A stretch of 64,000 nucleotides of DNA from Lactobacillus sp. ESL0246. Its GTDB lineage: Bacteria; Bacillota; Bacilli; Lactobacillales; Lactobacillaceae. The notes under the pieces were generated by a model. That model made no database searches. It saw only the letters and a list, made by a program, of their open reading frames with translations, and was not told the DNA's origin. Location: the NCBI RefSeq assembly GCF_003692965.1, contig NZ_REHC01000006.1, positions 310,001 to 374,000 on the forward strand, written 5' to 3'. Position numbers and translations under genes: made by a program. Below, one piece after another: positions 56,034 through 64,000 of the stretch; position 1 is the first letter of the stretch; every line of letters begins with the position of its first letter.

Positions 56034-59000
56034 ATGAAAATTGCTTCATTGCAAAATATTAGTGCTTTTACACTTTTAGAAAGTCCAATTAAAATTAAAG
56101 AGTTACTTTTAGCAGCTAAAGCTCAGGGATACGAAGCTGTTAGTCTTACGGATATCAATGTTACCTATGGATTGGTGAACTTTTATGAAATAGCTCAAGA
56201 AGTAGGGATTAAACCGATATTAGGTATGCAAGTTAGATTGAATGGTTTGATTGATAATACAAACCTCTATGATTTAGTTGTTTTGGCTAAAAACGATGAT
56301 GGCTATCGTAATCTTTTACGCTTGTCGAGTAAAATTAACTTGTTGACTGAAAATGGAAATAATAATCGAATATTGACCTTAATTAAATTGACAAAATATC
56401 TTGATAATTTAATTTTAATTGTGCCTGCAAATACAAAAAGTGAACTGCTAAATTTGCAAAAACAAAATGAGCAATTAGGGCATGATTTTATTCGTCAATT
56501 GCTGTCTTTGATTCCAAAATCGAGTTCGCTTTATTTAGGTGTTTATGCAGCAAAGAGACAAGAAAATTATCTAGCTTATGTTCAAACATTGGCTAAACAA
56601 TTTGACTTACCTTTGGTCAGTGTGGAAGATACACGCTATTTAAAGCCTCAAGATCAGTTCTTACAGCACACATTACAAGCAATAAAAAAAGGAAATCTTC
56701 TTCAAAATGTGGAACAATTATCTGAACAAAATGGATCACATTATTTACCTAATGTAGAAGAGCTACGTATCCGCTATCATGAAATGGATCTTGATGAAGC
56801 ACTGAACAATACTTGGAAAATTGCTGAAAAATGTAATGCTAAGATTAAGTTTCAAACGCCAGTTTTGCCTAAATTTAAACAAAATAAATTTCCAAGTTCA
56901 AAGGAATATCTTGTTTACTTATCACAAAAAGGATTGCATTATCGATTCAAGCAGCGGATTCCTATCGAATACCAAAAGCGATTAGATTATGAGCTAACCA
57001 TTATTGATCAAATGGGATTTAATGATTATTTCTTGATTGTTTGGGATGTGATTAATTATTGTCACCGAATTAAAATTACAACGGGCCCTGGGCGAGGCTC
57101 TGCTTGTGGCTCACTTGTTTCGTATGTATTGCAAATCACTGAAGTTGATCCACTTAAATATAATTTGTTATTTGAACGTTTTTTGAATCCTGCTCGTCAT
57201 GAAATGCCTGATATTGACTTAGATATTCCCGACAATCGACGCGATCAAGTAATTCAATATATGTTTGAAAAATATGGCATGGATCATGCTGCTCAAATTT
57301 TAACTTTTGGAACCTTAGCAGCTAAGCAGGTACTTCGAGACACCGGTCGCGTTTTTGGTCTGAGCGAAATTGAAATGAATAAATGGTCAAAAAGTGTACC
57401 TTTTTCAAAGGGAAAAATCACTTTAAGTGAATCATATAAAATTTCAACCGAAATGCAGTTGCTAGTTAACGCCAGTAGTAAAAATAAACTGTTATATCAA
57501 ACTGCTAAAGAATTAGAAGGGTTACCACGGCATTATTCAATTCATGCTGCTGGATTGGTATTAAGTGATAATTCGATTGCTTCAATATCTGGACTACAAG
57601 CTGGTCAATTTGGCATTCCTGTTACCCAACAAACAAAAAAATATGTTGAATCTTTAGGACTATTAAAAATTGATTTCTTAGGATTGCGCAACCTAACAAT
57701 TTTAGGCGATACTGAAAACATGATTCGTTATCAGAATAAAAATTTTGATGTCAGGCAAATTCCTCTTGATGATTCGAAAACAATAAAGCTGTTTCAATCT
57801 GGTAATACTGATTTAATTTTTCAATTTGAATCAAGTGGAATTAGGTCTGTATTACGACAATTAGTACCTGATAACTTTGAAGATTTGATAGCTGTCAATG
57901 CATTATATCGACCAGGTCCAATGAAAAATATTCAAACGTTTATTGCACGTAAGCAAGGCAAAGTCAAAGTAACTTATCCCGATCCAAGCTTAAAAGAAAT
58001 TTTAGCTCCAACTTATGGTATATTGGTTTATCAAGAACAGGTTATGCAGACAGCAAGAACCATGGCTGGTTTTACTTTAGGTGAAGCTGATATTCTTCGT
58101 CGTGCAATGTCTAAAAAGAATCAAACTGTCATTGAAAAGCAAAGATTTAAATTTATTGCCGGAGCAGTAAAAAAGGGAAGATCAAAAGAAAAGGCCGAGC
58201 GAGTTTATGATTATATTGAACAATTTGCTAATTACGGCTTTAATCGATCACATGCAGTTGCATATACTAAAATTGCATTTTGGTTGGCCTATCTACAGGT
58301 TCACTACCCAGCCCAATTTTTTGCTGCATTGCTTAACTCAAATAGTGCCAATCGTCACAAGACTAATGATTTAATTATGCGTGCTCAAAATGTAGGGGTA
58401 AAAATTCTTCCACCTGATATCAATAAAAGTGACTTAGAATATAGGGTAGTTGATGGACAAATTTTAGTCGGTTTACGGACAATTAAAAATATTCGGTCTG
58501 ATTTTCTGGAACAGATAGTTTTTATCCGGCAACAAAAAAAGTTTGTTTCACTTGGAGATTTTTTACGACAAGTTGATTCAAAATATATTCAGCCCAAAGT
58601 AATCAGATTACTGATTAAGGCGGGATGTTTTGATAGTATCAATCCTAATCGCAATGAATTGTTAGAAAATAGTCAAGAAATTATTGAAAATATCGAATTG
58701 ACAGGCCATAATTTAGCACTTTCTGAAAGTTTAGGTGGGGTGCCAATTAAACATGTTTCACCTCCAACCAATCAGGAAAAAGCTGCGATGGAAGAAGAAG
58801 CTATGGGCTTTTCTACTATGACTTCACCTTTAGTGGCAGTTCAAAGATATGCAACTAAGTTTAAAGCTAAATCACTAAATCAATTTGATATTAATGATAG
58901 AGGGATTGCAGTGGGGAAATTGACTTCCTTAAAACTGATTAAAACTAAAGCGAGCAAAACGATGGCTTTTACTGAGTTTGTTGATTTAACTAGTAGGCAG

Positions 59001-59159
59001 GATATTGTGATCTTTCCAAATGTTTATGAAAAGATACAAGCGATTTTAAAGGTGGGAGATATCTACTTACTTAGTGTTAAAGTGCAAAATGATCGCTTTG
59101 ATAATAGTCAAAAGCAATATGTTTTAAATAATCTTAGGCTGATTAACTTTAAAAATTAA
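56034..59159 (+). CDS. dnaE: DNA polymerase III alpha subunit DnaE
   Basis: C-family replicative polymerase that in Firmicutes extends primers together with PolC. 1041 aa, short compared with about 1115 in B. subtilis. Polymerase marks: GPGRGSACGSLVSY, the catalytic PDIDLDIPDN (about 393), LPRHYSIHAAG and ANYGFNRSHAVAY (about 738); C-terminal OB fold. The N-terminal PHP domain has lost its metal ligands: LQNISAFTLL where active ones have HxHS, and SLTDINVTYG where others have TDH. So it has no PHP nuclease. Confidence 0.96.
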   Translation: MKIASLQNISAFTLLESPIKIKELLLAAKAQGYEAVSLTDINVTYGLVNFYEIAQEVGIKPILGMQVRLNGLIDNTNLYDLVVLAKNDDGYRNLLRLSSKINLLTENGNNNRILTLIKLTKYLDNLILIVPANTKSELLNLQKQNEQLGHDFIRQLLSLIPKSSSLYLGVYAAKRQENYLAYVQTLAKQFDLPLVSVEDTRYLKPQDQFLQHTLQAIKKGNLLQNVEQLSEQNGSHYLPNVEELRIRYHEMDLDEALNNTWKIAEKCNAKIKFQTPVLPKFKQNKFPSSKEYLVYLSQKGLHYRFKQRIPIEYQKRLDYELTIIDQMGFNDYFLIVWDVINYCHRIKITTGPGRGSACGSLVSYVLQITEVDPLKYNLLFERFLNPARHEMPDIDLDIPDNRRDQVIQYMFEKYGMDHAAQILTFGTLAAKQVLRDTGRVFGLSEIEMNKWSKSVPFSKGKITLSESYKISTEMQLLVNASSKNKLLYQTAKELEGLPRHYSIHAAGLVLSDNSIASISGLQAGQFGIPVTQQTKKYVESLGLLKIDFLGLRNLTILGDTENMIRYQNKNFDVRQIPLDDSKTIKLFQSGNTDLIFQFESSGIRSVLRQLVPDNFEDLIAVNALYRPGPMKNIQTFIARKQGKVKVTYPDPSLKEILAPTYGILVYQEQVMQTARTMAGFTLGEADILRRAMSKKNQTVIEKQRFKFIAGAVKKGRSKEKAERVYDYIEQFANYGFNRSHAVAYTKIAFWLAYLQVHYPAQFFAALLNSNSANRHKTNDLIMRAQNVGVKILPPDINKSDLEYRVVDGQILVGLRTIKNIRSDFLEQIVFIRQQKKFVSLGDFLRQVDSKYIQPKVIRLLIKAGCFDSINPNRNELLENSQEIIENIELTGHNLALSESLGGVPIKHVSPPTNQEKAAMEEEAMGFSTMTSPLVAVQRYATKFKAKSLNQFDINDRGIAVGKLTSLKLIKTKASKTMAFTEFVDLTSRQDIVIFPNVYEKIQAILKVGDIYLLSVKVQNDRFDNSQKQYVLNNLRLINFKN

Positions 59160-59171
59160 GCTGTAAGCATT

Positions 59172-59185
59172 TGTTAACGCTATCA
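59172..59185 (+). promoter_or_regulatory. cre site (CcpA operator) upstream of pfkA-pyk
   Basis: TGTTAACGCTATCA matches the TGWNANCGNTNWCA consensus at all fixed positions. It lies about 120 bases before the pfkA start, consistent with CcpA activation of lower glycolysis as known in lactic acid bacteria. Confidence 0.75.
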
Positions 59186-59304
59186 TAATTAAAGACTGCT
59201 AAAATAAGCAAATATATTATTTTTTATGAGATTTTTTCTTGAAAGAATGTTAGAATTTAGAGGATGTGAGAAATTACACAATAAAAAGTTGATGAGGTGA
59301 ATTC

Positions 59305-60264
59305 ATGAAACGAATTGGTATTTTAACGAGCGGTGGCGACGCTCCTGGTATGAATGCAGCTATTAGAGCTGTTACGAAGACTGCAATTCATAATGGACTT
59401 GGCGTTGTTGGTATTCGTTATGGCTTTGCCGGGTTAGTGGCAGGAGACTTTATTACTTTGACTGCTGAAAATGTTGATCACATGGTTAATCTAGGTGGAA
59501 CTTTTCTTTATAGTGCCCGATACCCTGAATTTGCACAAAAAGAGGTGCAAGAAAAAGGTGTTGAGCAATTAAAGAAGCACGATATTGATACTGTTATTGT
59601 AATTGGTGGTGATGGTTCTTATCATGGTGCTCTTGCTTTAACTCGGATGGGAATTAATTCTATCGGTCTTCCAGGTACAATTGATAATGATATTCCGTAT
59701 ACTGAATATACAATTGGACTGGATACTGCTTGCAATACGGCATTACAAGCAATTGATAAGATTCGCGATACGGCTAGTAGTCATCACCGTGTATTTATTG
59801 TTAATGTAATGGGTCGTGGTTGTGGCGACATTGCTATGCGAGTTGGTTTAGCAAGTGGTGCAGATGCTATTGTAGTTCCTGAACGGTCATATGACGTTAA
59901 AGAGATTGCTGAAACTTTGAAGCGTGGTTTTGCAAATGGTAAGGATAACGGAATTATAGTATTAGCTGAAGGTGTAATGAATGCTGAAGATTTCAGAACG
60001 GAGCTTCTGAAATATGGTGATTTTGATGCTAGAGCTAATGTCTTGGGGCATATGCAACGTGGTGGATCACCAACTGTTTTAGATAGGATCAATGCTACAA
60101 AGATGGGAAATTATGCTGTTAAGTTGCTTCTTGATGGTAAAGGCGGTTTAGCTGTCGGTGTGGAGAATGGTCAACTAGAAACACATGATATTCTGGATTT
60201 GTTTGATGAAAAGCATCACAGCGATGAAATGTTAGTAGATATAAATGATGAAATGACTAAATAG
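59305..60264 (+). CDS. pfkA: 6-phosphofructokinase
   Basis: Committed step of glycolysis: fructose 6-phosphate plus ATP. 319 aa with LTSGGDAPGMNAAIRAV, GGDGSYHGA, PGTIDNDI (catalytic Asp) and LGHMQRGGSPT. GAGGTGA ribosome site. Followed 24 bases later by pyk; pfk-pyk operons are typical in lactobacilli, with a cre site upstream. Confidence 0.98.
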   Translation: MKRIGILTSGGDAPGMNAAIRAVTKTAIHNGLGVVGIRYGFAGLVAGDFITLTAENVDHMVNLGGTFLYSARYPEFAQKEVQEKGVEQLKKHDIDTVIVIGGDGSYHGALALTRMGINSIGLPGTIDNDIPYTEYTIGLDTACNTALQAIDKIRDTASSHHRVFIVNVMGRGCGDIAMRVGLASGADAIVVPERSYDVKEIAETLKRGFANGKDNGIIVLAEGVMNAEDFRTELLKYGDFDARANVLGHMQRGGSPTVLDRINATKMGNYAVKLLLDGKGGLAVGVENGQLETHDILDLFDEKHHSDEMLVDINDEMTK

Positions 60265-60288
60265 TCAATTTTGAGGAGATTGTTATAA

Positions 60289-62058
60289 ATGAAGAAAACT
60301 AAACTTGTTAGTACATTAGGACCAGCTTCAAATGATATTGAAACTATTACAGCTTTAGCCAAAGCTGGTGCAAATGTATTTCGTTTTAATTTTTCACATG
60401 GCGACCATGCAGAACATCTTTCACGGATGAATATGGTTCGTCAAGTTGAAAAGGAGACCGGTTTGGTTCTGGGAATAGCTCTTGATACTAAGGGTGCGGA
60501 AATTAGAACTACTGATCAAGATGGTGGTAAATTTACTCTTAATACAGGTGATGTAATAAGAGTTTCTATGGACGATTCTGAAACTGGTAACAAGGAAAAA
60601 ATTCACGTTACCTATGCTGGTCTTTATGATGATACCCATGTTGGTGGTCACGTTTTAATTGATGATGGCTTAGTTGATTTATTAATTAAAGAAAAAGACG
60701 ACGAACACAAAGAGTTGATTTGTGAGGCTCAAAATACAGGTGTTATTGGATCAAAGAAAGGTGTTAATGCACCTGGCGTTGAAATTCGTCTTCCAGGAAT
60801 TACTGAAAAGGATACCAGTGATATCAAATTTGGTTTAGAACATGGAATTAACTTTATTTTTGCTTCATTTGCTCGCAAAGCCCAAGATATTTTAGATATT
60901 CGTAAGTTATGCGAAGACGCTGGGTGTGATTATGTTAAGATTTATCCCAAAATAGAATCTCAAGAGGGTATTGATAACGCTGATGAAATTTTACAAGTTT
61001 CTGATGGATTAATGGTTGCACGTGGTGACATGGGAGTTGAAATTCCATTTATTGATGTCCCATTTGTTCAAAAAGATTTAATTAAGAAAGCTAATGCCCT
61101 AGGTAAGCCAGTAATCACTGCTACTCAAATGCTGGATTCAATGCAGGAAAATCCTCGCCCAACTCGTGCTGAAGTATCTGATGTTGCGAATGCTGTATTG
61201 GATGGAACTGATGCAACAATGCTATCTGGAGAATCAGCTAACGGTCTTTATCCAATTAATGCGGTAAAAGCCATGGCAGAAATTGATGAAAGAACCGAAG
61301 ATGAAATGCTTAAACGTAATACTTTGGCTCTTCAAAGATTTGAAGAATACAAGGGTTCAAATGTTACTGAAGCAATTGGGGAATCAGTTGTTCGTACTGC
61401 TCAAGAATTAGGTGTAAAAACTATCATTACTGCTACTAACTCTGGTTATACTGCAAGAATGATTTCTAAGTACCGTCCAAATGCCAACATTTTGGCTTTA
61501 ACATTTGATGAAAAGATTCAACATTCACTTGGAATTACTTGGGGCGTTCAACCCATGATTACTGAAAAGCCTGCATCAACTGATGATATGTTTGAAGTAG
61601 CAGCTAAAGTTGCTAAAGAACAGGGCTATGTCAAAGATGGTGATTTAGTAATTATTGTTGCTGGAGTACCAGTTGGTGACTCTGGTACAACCAACTTGAT
61701 GAAGTTACAAATCATTGGTAACAAGTTGGCTCAGGGCTTAGGCGTTGGTAACGGTTCTGTTGTTGGTAAAACTGTGGTTGTTAGAAGTGCCGATGAAGCA
61801 AACAGTAAGGTTCAAGAGGGTGATATTTTAGTTGCAAAAACTACCGATCCTGATTACTTACCTGCAATTAAAAAGGCTTCAGGTTTAGTTGTTGAGTCTT
61901 CAGGTTTAACTTCACATGCAGCTGTAGTAGGATTATCACTAGGTATTCCAGTTGTAGTTGGTGTTACAGATGCAACTGATAAAATTGCTAATGAATCGAC
62001 TATTACGATTGATGCTCGGCGTGGTGCAATTTACCAAGGTGAAGTTTCTAATTTATAA
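60289..62058 (+). CDS. pyk: Pyruvate kinase
   Basis: Forms pyruvate and ATP from phosphoenolpyruvate. 589 aa, longer than the E. coli enzyme because a PEP-utiliser-like domain is attached at the C-terminus (ESSGLTSHAAVVG, about residue 540), as in bacilli. Catalytic domain marks: FNFSHGDHAEH, KIESQEG and ARGDMGVEIP; TATQMLDSM. Ribosome site GAGGAG. A terminator follows. Confidence 0.98.
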   Translation: MKKTKLVSTLGPASNDIETITALAKAGANVFRFNFSHGDHAEHLSRMNMVRQVEKETGLVLGIALDTKGAEIRTTDQDGGKFTLNTGDVIRVSMDDSETGNKEKIHVTYAGLYDDTHVGGHVLIDDGLVDLLIKEKDDEHKELICEAQNTGVIGSKKGVNAPGVEIRLPGITEKDTSDIKFGLEHGINFIFASFARKAQDILDIRKLCEDAGCDYVKIYPKIESQEGIDNADEILQVSDGLMVARGDMGVEIPFIDVPFVQKDLIKKANALGKPVITATQMLDSMQENPRPTRAEVSDVANAVLDGTDATMLSGESANGLYPINAVKAMAEIDERTEDEMLKRNTLALQRFEEYKGSNVTEAIGESVVRTAQELGVKTIITATNSGYTARMISKYRPNANILALTFDEKIQHSLGITWGVQPMITEKPASTDDMFEVAAKVAKEQGYVKDGDLVIIVAGVPVGDSGTTNLMKLQIIGNKLAQGLGVGNGSVVGKTVVVRSADEANSKVQEGDILVAKTTDPDYLPAIKKASGLVVESSGLTSHAAVVGLSLGIPVVVGVTDATDKIANESTITIDARRGAIYQGEVSNL

Positions 62059-62071
62059 CAATTAGCAAATT

Positions 62072-62106
62072 AATAAATAGCCAGTTTTCAAACTGGCTAT
62101 TTATTT
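62072..62106 (+). terminator. Terminator after pyk
   Basis: Perfect stem AAATAGCCAGTTT (62075-62087) with AAACTGGCTATTT (62090-62102), 2-base loop, then TTATTTTG. Confidence 0.9.
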
Positions 62107-62227
62107 TGCTCAGTATTTATTCATAAAAGTACATCAAAGATGAAATTTAGTTGACTTATGTTAATTTAATTAGTTAAAATGTTATACTTGTTAAAAGAAA
62201 ATTTATTTGATTTAGGAGATTGAAACT

Positions 62228-63115
62228 ATGCTTGGCACAATTGCAACAGGGAAAATAATTGATCAAAATGATGATGCATTTTATGTTCAAGTAGATGGAG
62301 TTACTTACGAATTGAAATGTAAGGAGATTACTCAAGAGGAAACTCCACGTTTAGGTAGTCAAGTACAAGGTTTTTTATATGATGATAAGCAACATCATCG
62401 TGAAATGACACAATTTTTACCTTTTGCTCAAGCTGATCAATATGGTTGGAGCAAAGTAACTGATATTAAGTATGATTTGGGTGTTTTTGTGGATATTGGA
62501 CTACCTGATAAAGAAGTTGTTGTTTCAGTTGATGATCTACCATTTGATAAAGAGCGCTGGCCGAGAATTGATGACCAACTTTTGGTTCATCTTGAAACTG
62601 ACAGCAAAGATCGTATCTGGGCAAAATTGGCAGATGAAAGTATTTTTGAACAATTGGCAGCCCATTTTCCTGATAAAATGAAAAATAAGGATATTTTTGG
62701 TACGGTTTATGCTAGTCGTGAAATTGGAGCATTTGTCATTACTAGTGAGTATTATCTTGGATTTGTTCATGCATCTCAAATGGTACGACCACTCCGTTTA
62801 GGCGAGCAGTTTAAGGGGCGAGTAATTGGTATTAGTCAGTATGGTCGCTTGAATTTAAGTAGCTTGCCACGAGCTTTTGAAGAGATTGATGATGATGCTC
62901 AAATGATCTTAATGAGTTTACGCCGTAAGAATACAAAAACTTTGCCCTTTTATGATAAATCCGATGCGCAAGAAATTAAAAATTATTTTGGTATTTCTAA
63001 ATCCTCATTTAAGCGAGCTATAGGTCGTTTGCTAAAGGCAAAATATATTACTGAAGATAAGGATGCCGGGTCAATTACATTGATTAATGATCCTGAAGTT
63101 AAAGAAAATGAATGA
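62228..63115 (+). CDS. cvfB: CvfB/YitL-type S1-domain RNA-binding protein
   Basis: 295 aa. Three OB/S1-like segments are seen (GTIATGKIIDQNDDAFYV at the front, DIKYDLGVFVDIGLPDKEV in the middle, GTVYASREIGAFVI later) followed by a winged-helix part with KSDAQEIKNYFGISKSSFKRAIG. CvfB proteins bind RNA and affect virulence gene expression in staphylococci and pneumococci. GGAG lies before the ATG. It overlaps xerD by eight bases. Confidence 0.88.
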   Translation: MLGTIATGKIIDQNDDAFYVQVDGVTYELKCKEITQEETPRLGSQVQGFLYDDKQHHREMTQFLPFAQADQYGWSKVTDIKYDLGVFVDIGLPDKEVVVSVDDLPFDKERWPRIDDQLLVHLETDSKDRIWAKLADESIFEQLAAHFPDKMKNKDIFGTVYASREIGAFVITSEYYLGFVHASQMVRPLRLGEQFKGRVIGISQYGRLNLSSLPRAFEEIDDDAQMILMSLRRKNTKTLPFYDKSDAQEIKNYFGISKSSFKRAIGRLLKAKYITEDKDAGSITLINDPEVKENE

Positions 63116-64000
63116 TTTACTAGAAGAAGTTGAGGATTATTTACGTTATAGTCAAATTGAACGTGGTTTAAGTGATAACACCATTTTGGCATATCGACAA
63201 GATTTAATTAGTTTTTTAGCCTTTTTGAAAAAAGAAAATATTACGTCATGGCCAACTAAAACTGTTGATATTGATGCTTTTTTGGCTGAATTACAAGATC
63301 AAAAAAAAGCGACCACTTCAATTAGTAGAATGATTTCAAGTTTGCGAAAGTTTTATCAATGGCTTGTACGTCAGAATATTCAGAAACTTAATCCGATGCA
63401 AGAAATTGATTCACCTAAGAAACGGCATGTTTTACCTGTAGCTTTGAGTGTTAAAGAAGTAAATGATCTTTTGGCTCAACCCAATATTAAAACAAAATTG
63501 GGATTACGTGACCGAGCGTTACTTGAGACACTGTACGCAACTGGAATTAGAGTAAGTGAATTGATTAATCTTAAATTTGATGATTTACATGCTGATTTGA
63601 GATTATTAAAAGTATTTGGAAAGGGAAATAAGGAGCGGCTCATTCCAATTAGTTCGGTAGCAATTTCATGGATTGAAAACTATCAGCAAAAAGTACGAGA
63701 TACATTACTTCTGAAAGTTGGGAAAAATAGTGATTATATTTTTCTTAATAATCGTGGCGGACAACTAACAAGACAGGCGGTTTGGCAAATTATCAAACGT
63801 TATTGTCAATTGGCTGGAATTTCTAAAAATGTTACACCTCATACACTACGCCATACATTTGCGACTCATCTACTTGAAAATGGTGCAGATTTACGTGTAG
63901 TGCAAGAAATTCTTGGGCATACAGATATTAGCACGACGCAAATATATACAAACTTAACTCAAAAGCATATCTTAGAAGTTTATACTAGGACGCATCCGCG
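63108..64000 (+). CDS. xerD: Tyrosine recombinase XerD, 3' end cut by window
   Basis: Resolves chromosome dimers at dif together with XerC. The frame runs to the window edge with no stop; 297 residues are seen, so nearly all of the protein. SAM-like N-terminal domain (LRYSQIERGLSDNTILAYRQD) and the catalytic set: Arg in ATGIRVSEL, Lys in GKGNKER, HTLRH with His and Arg, His in LGHTDIS and Tyr in TQIYTN. XerD fits better than XerC from the final HPR and the linkage to cvfB. Confidence 0.93.
   Translation, partial: MNDLLEEVEDYLRYSQIERGLSDNTILAYRQDLISFLAFLKKENITSWPTKTVDIDAFLAELQDQKKATTSISRMISSLRKFYQWLVRQNIQKLNPMQEIDSPKKRHVLPVALSVKEVNDLLAQPNIKTKLGLRDRALLETLYATGIRVSELINLKFDDLHADLRLLKVFGKGNKERLIPISSVAISWIENYQQKVRDTLLLKVGKNSDYIFLNNRGGQLTRQAVWQIIKRYCQLAGISKNVTPHTLRHTFATHLLENGADLRVVQEILGHTDISTTQIYTNLTQKHILEVYTRTHP

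Overview
The window is AT-rich, low-GC Firmicute chromosome. Gene content and order point to the genus Lactobacillus in the strict sense: the division cluster, a T-box in front of ileS, the iscS-DUF1831-mnmA block, rnjA-rpoY, a pfkA-pyk pair, and DnaE, RNase J1/J2 and LapA proteins of lactobacillar type. The species cannot be fixed from sequence reading alone. There are no rRNA or tRNA genes, CRISPR arrays, prophages or insertion sequences. Nearly all of it is housekeeping chromosome.

Layout. (1) 1-7480: end of the division and cell-wall cluster, mraY (cut by the window edge)-murD-murG-divIB-ftsA-ftsZ-sepF-yggT. (2) 7580-9201: ylmH-divIVA from a separate promoter. (3) 9202-16697: Ile T-box, ileS, a cold-shock-like protein, NUDIX hydrolase, a tail-anchored small protein, mtnN, cysteine desulfurase, DUF1831 and mnmA. 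(4) 16865-20918: histidine phosphatase, TPR protein, recD2 and a DUF1828-like protein. (5) 20919-24220: the most accessory-looking stretch, with an MFS transporter, a GNAT acetyltransferase and a decayed esterase. (6) 24220-27841, minus strand: diacylglycerol kinase, rnjA-rpoY and def. (7) 28097-37836: typA, ftsW, ylbG, rsmD, coaD, YlbL-type protease, comEA (split), comEC and holA. (8) 37889-45618: rpsT (minus), rpsO, rnjB, a TPR protein, tuf, tig and clpX. (9) 45608-55635: engB, a tiny minus-strand gene, uvrC, obgE, oatA-like, rnz, an SDR, lapA, rpmF and a metallophosphatase. (10) 55723-64000: DUF2929 (minus), dnaE, pfkA-pyk under a consensus cre site, cvfB and xerD (cut by the window edge).

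The genes are mostly tightly packed operons with ATGA/TAATG overlaps, separated by good intrinsic terminators. Themes are septum and wall synthesis, tRNA charging and thiolation, RNA decay by the RNase J pair, translation factors and lower glycolysis.

I did not find a convincing novel multi-gene system. The points most worth checking are smaller. Two genes (ylmH and a GNAT acetyltransferase) are open upstream of their first standard start codon and seem to need an ATA or ATT start. comEA is split exactly at its linker next to an A6 run. A perfect terminator hairpin sits in the typA leader with tiny ORFs in front of it. A short unannotated 38-codon gene lies at 46325-46441. An operator-like palindrome lies between convergent genes. 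Several structured leaders precede rpsO, tuf and rpmF.
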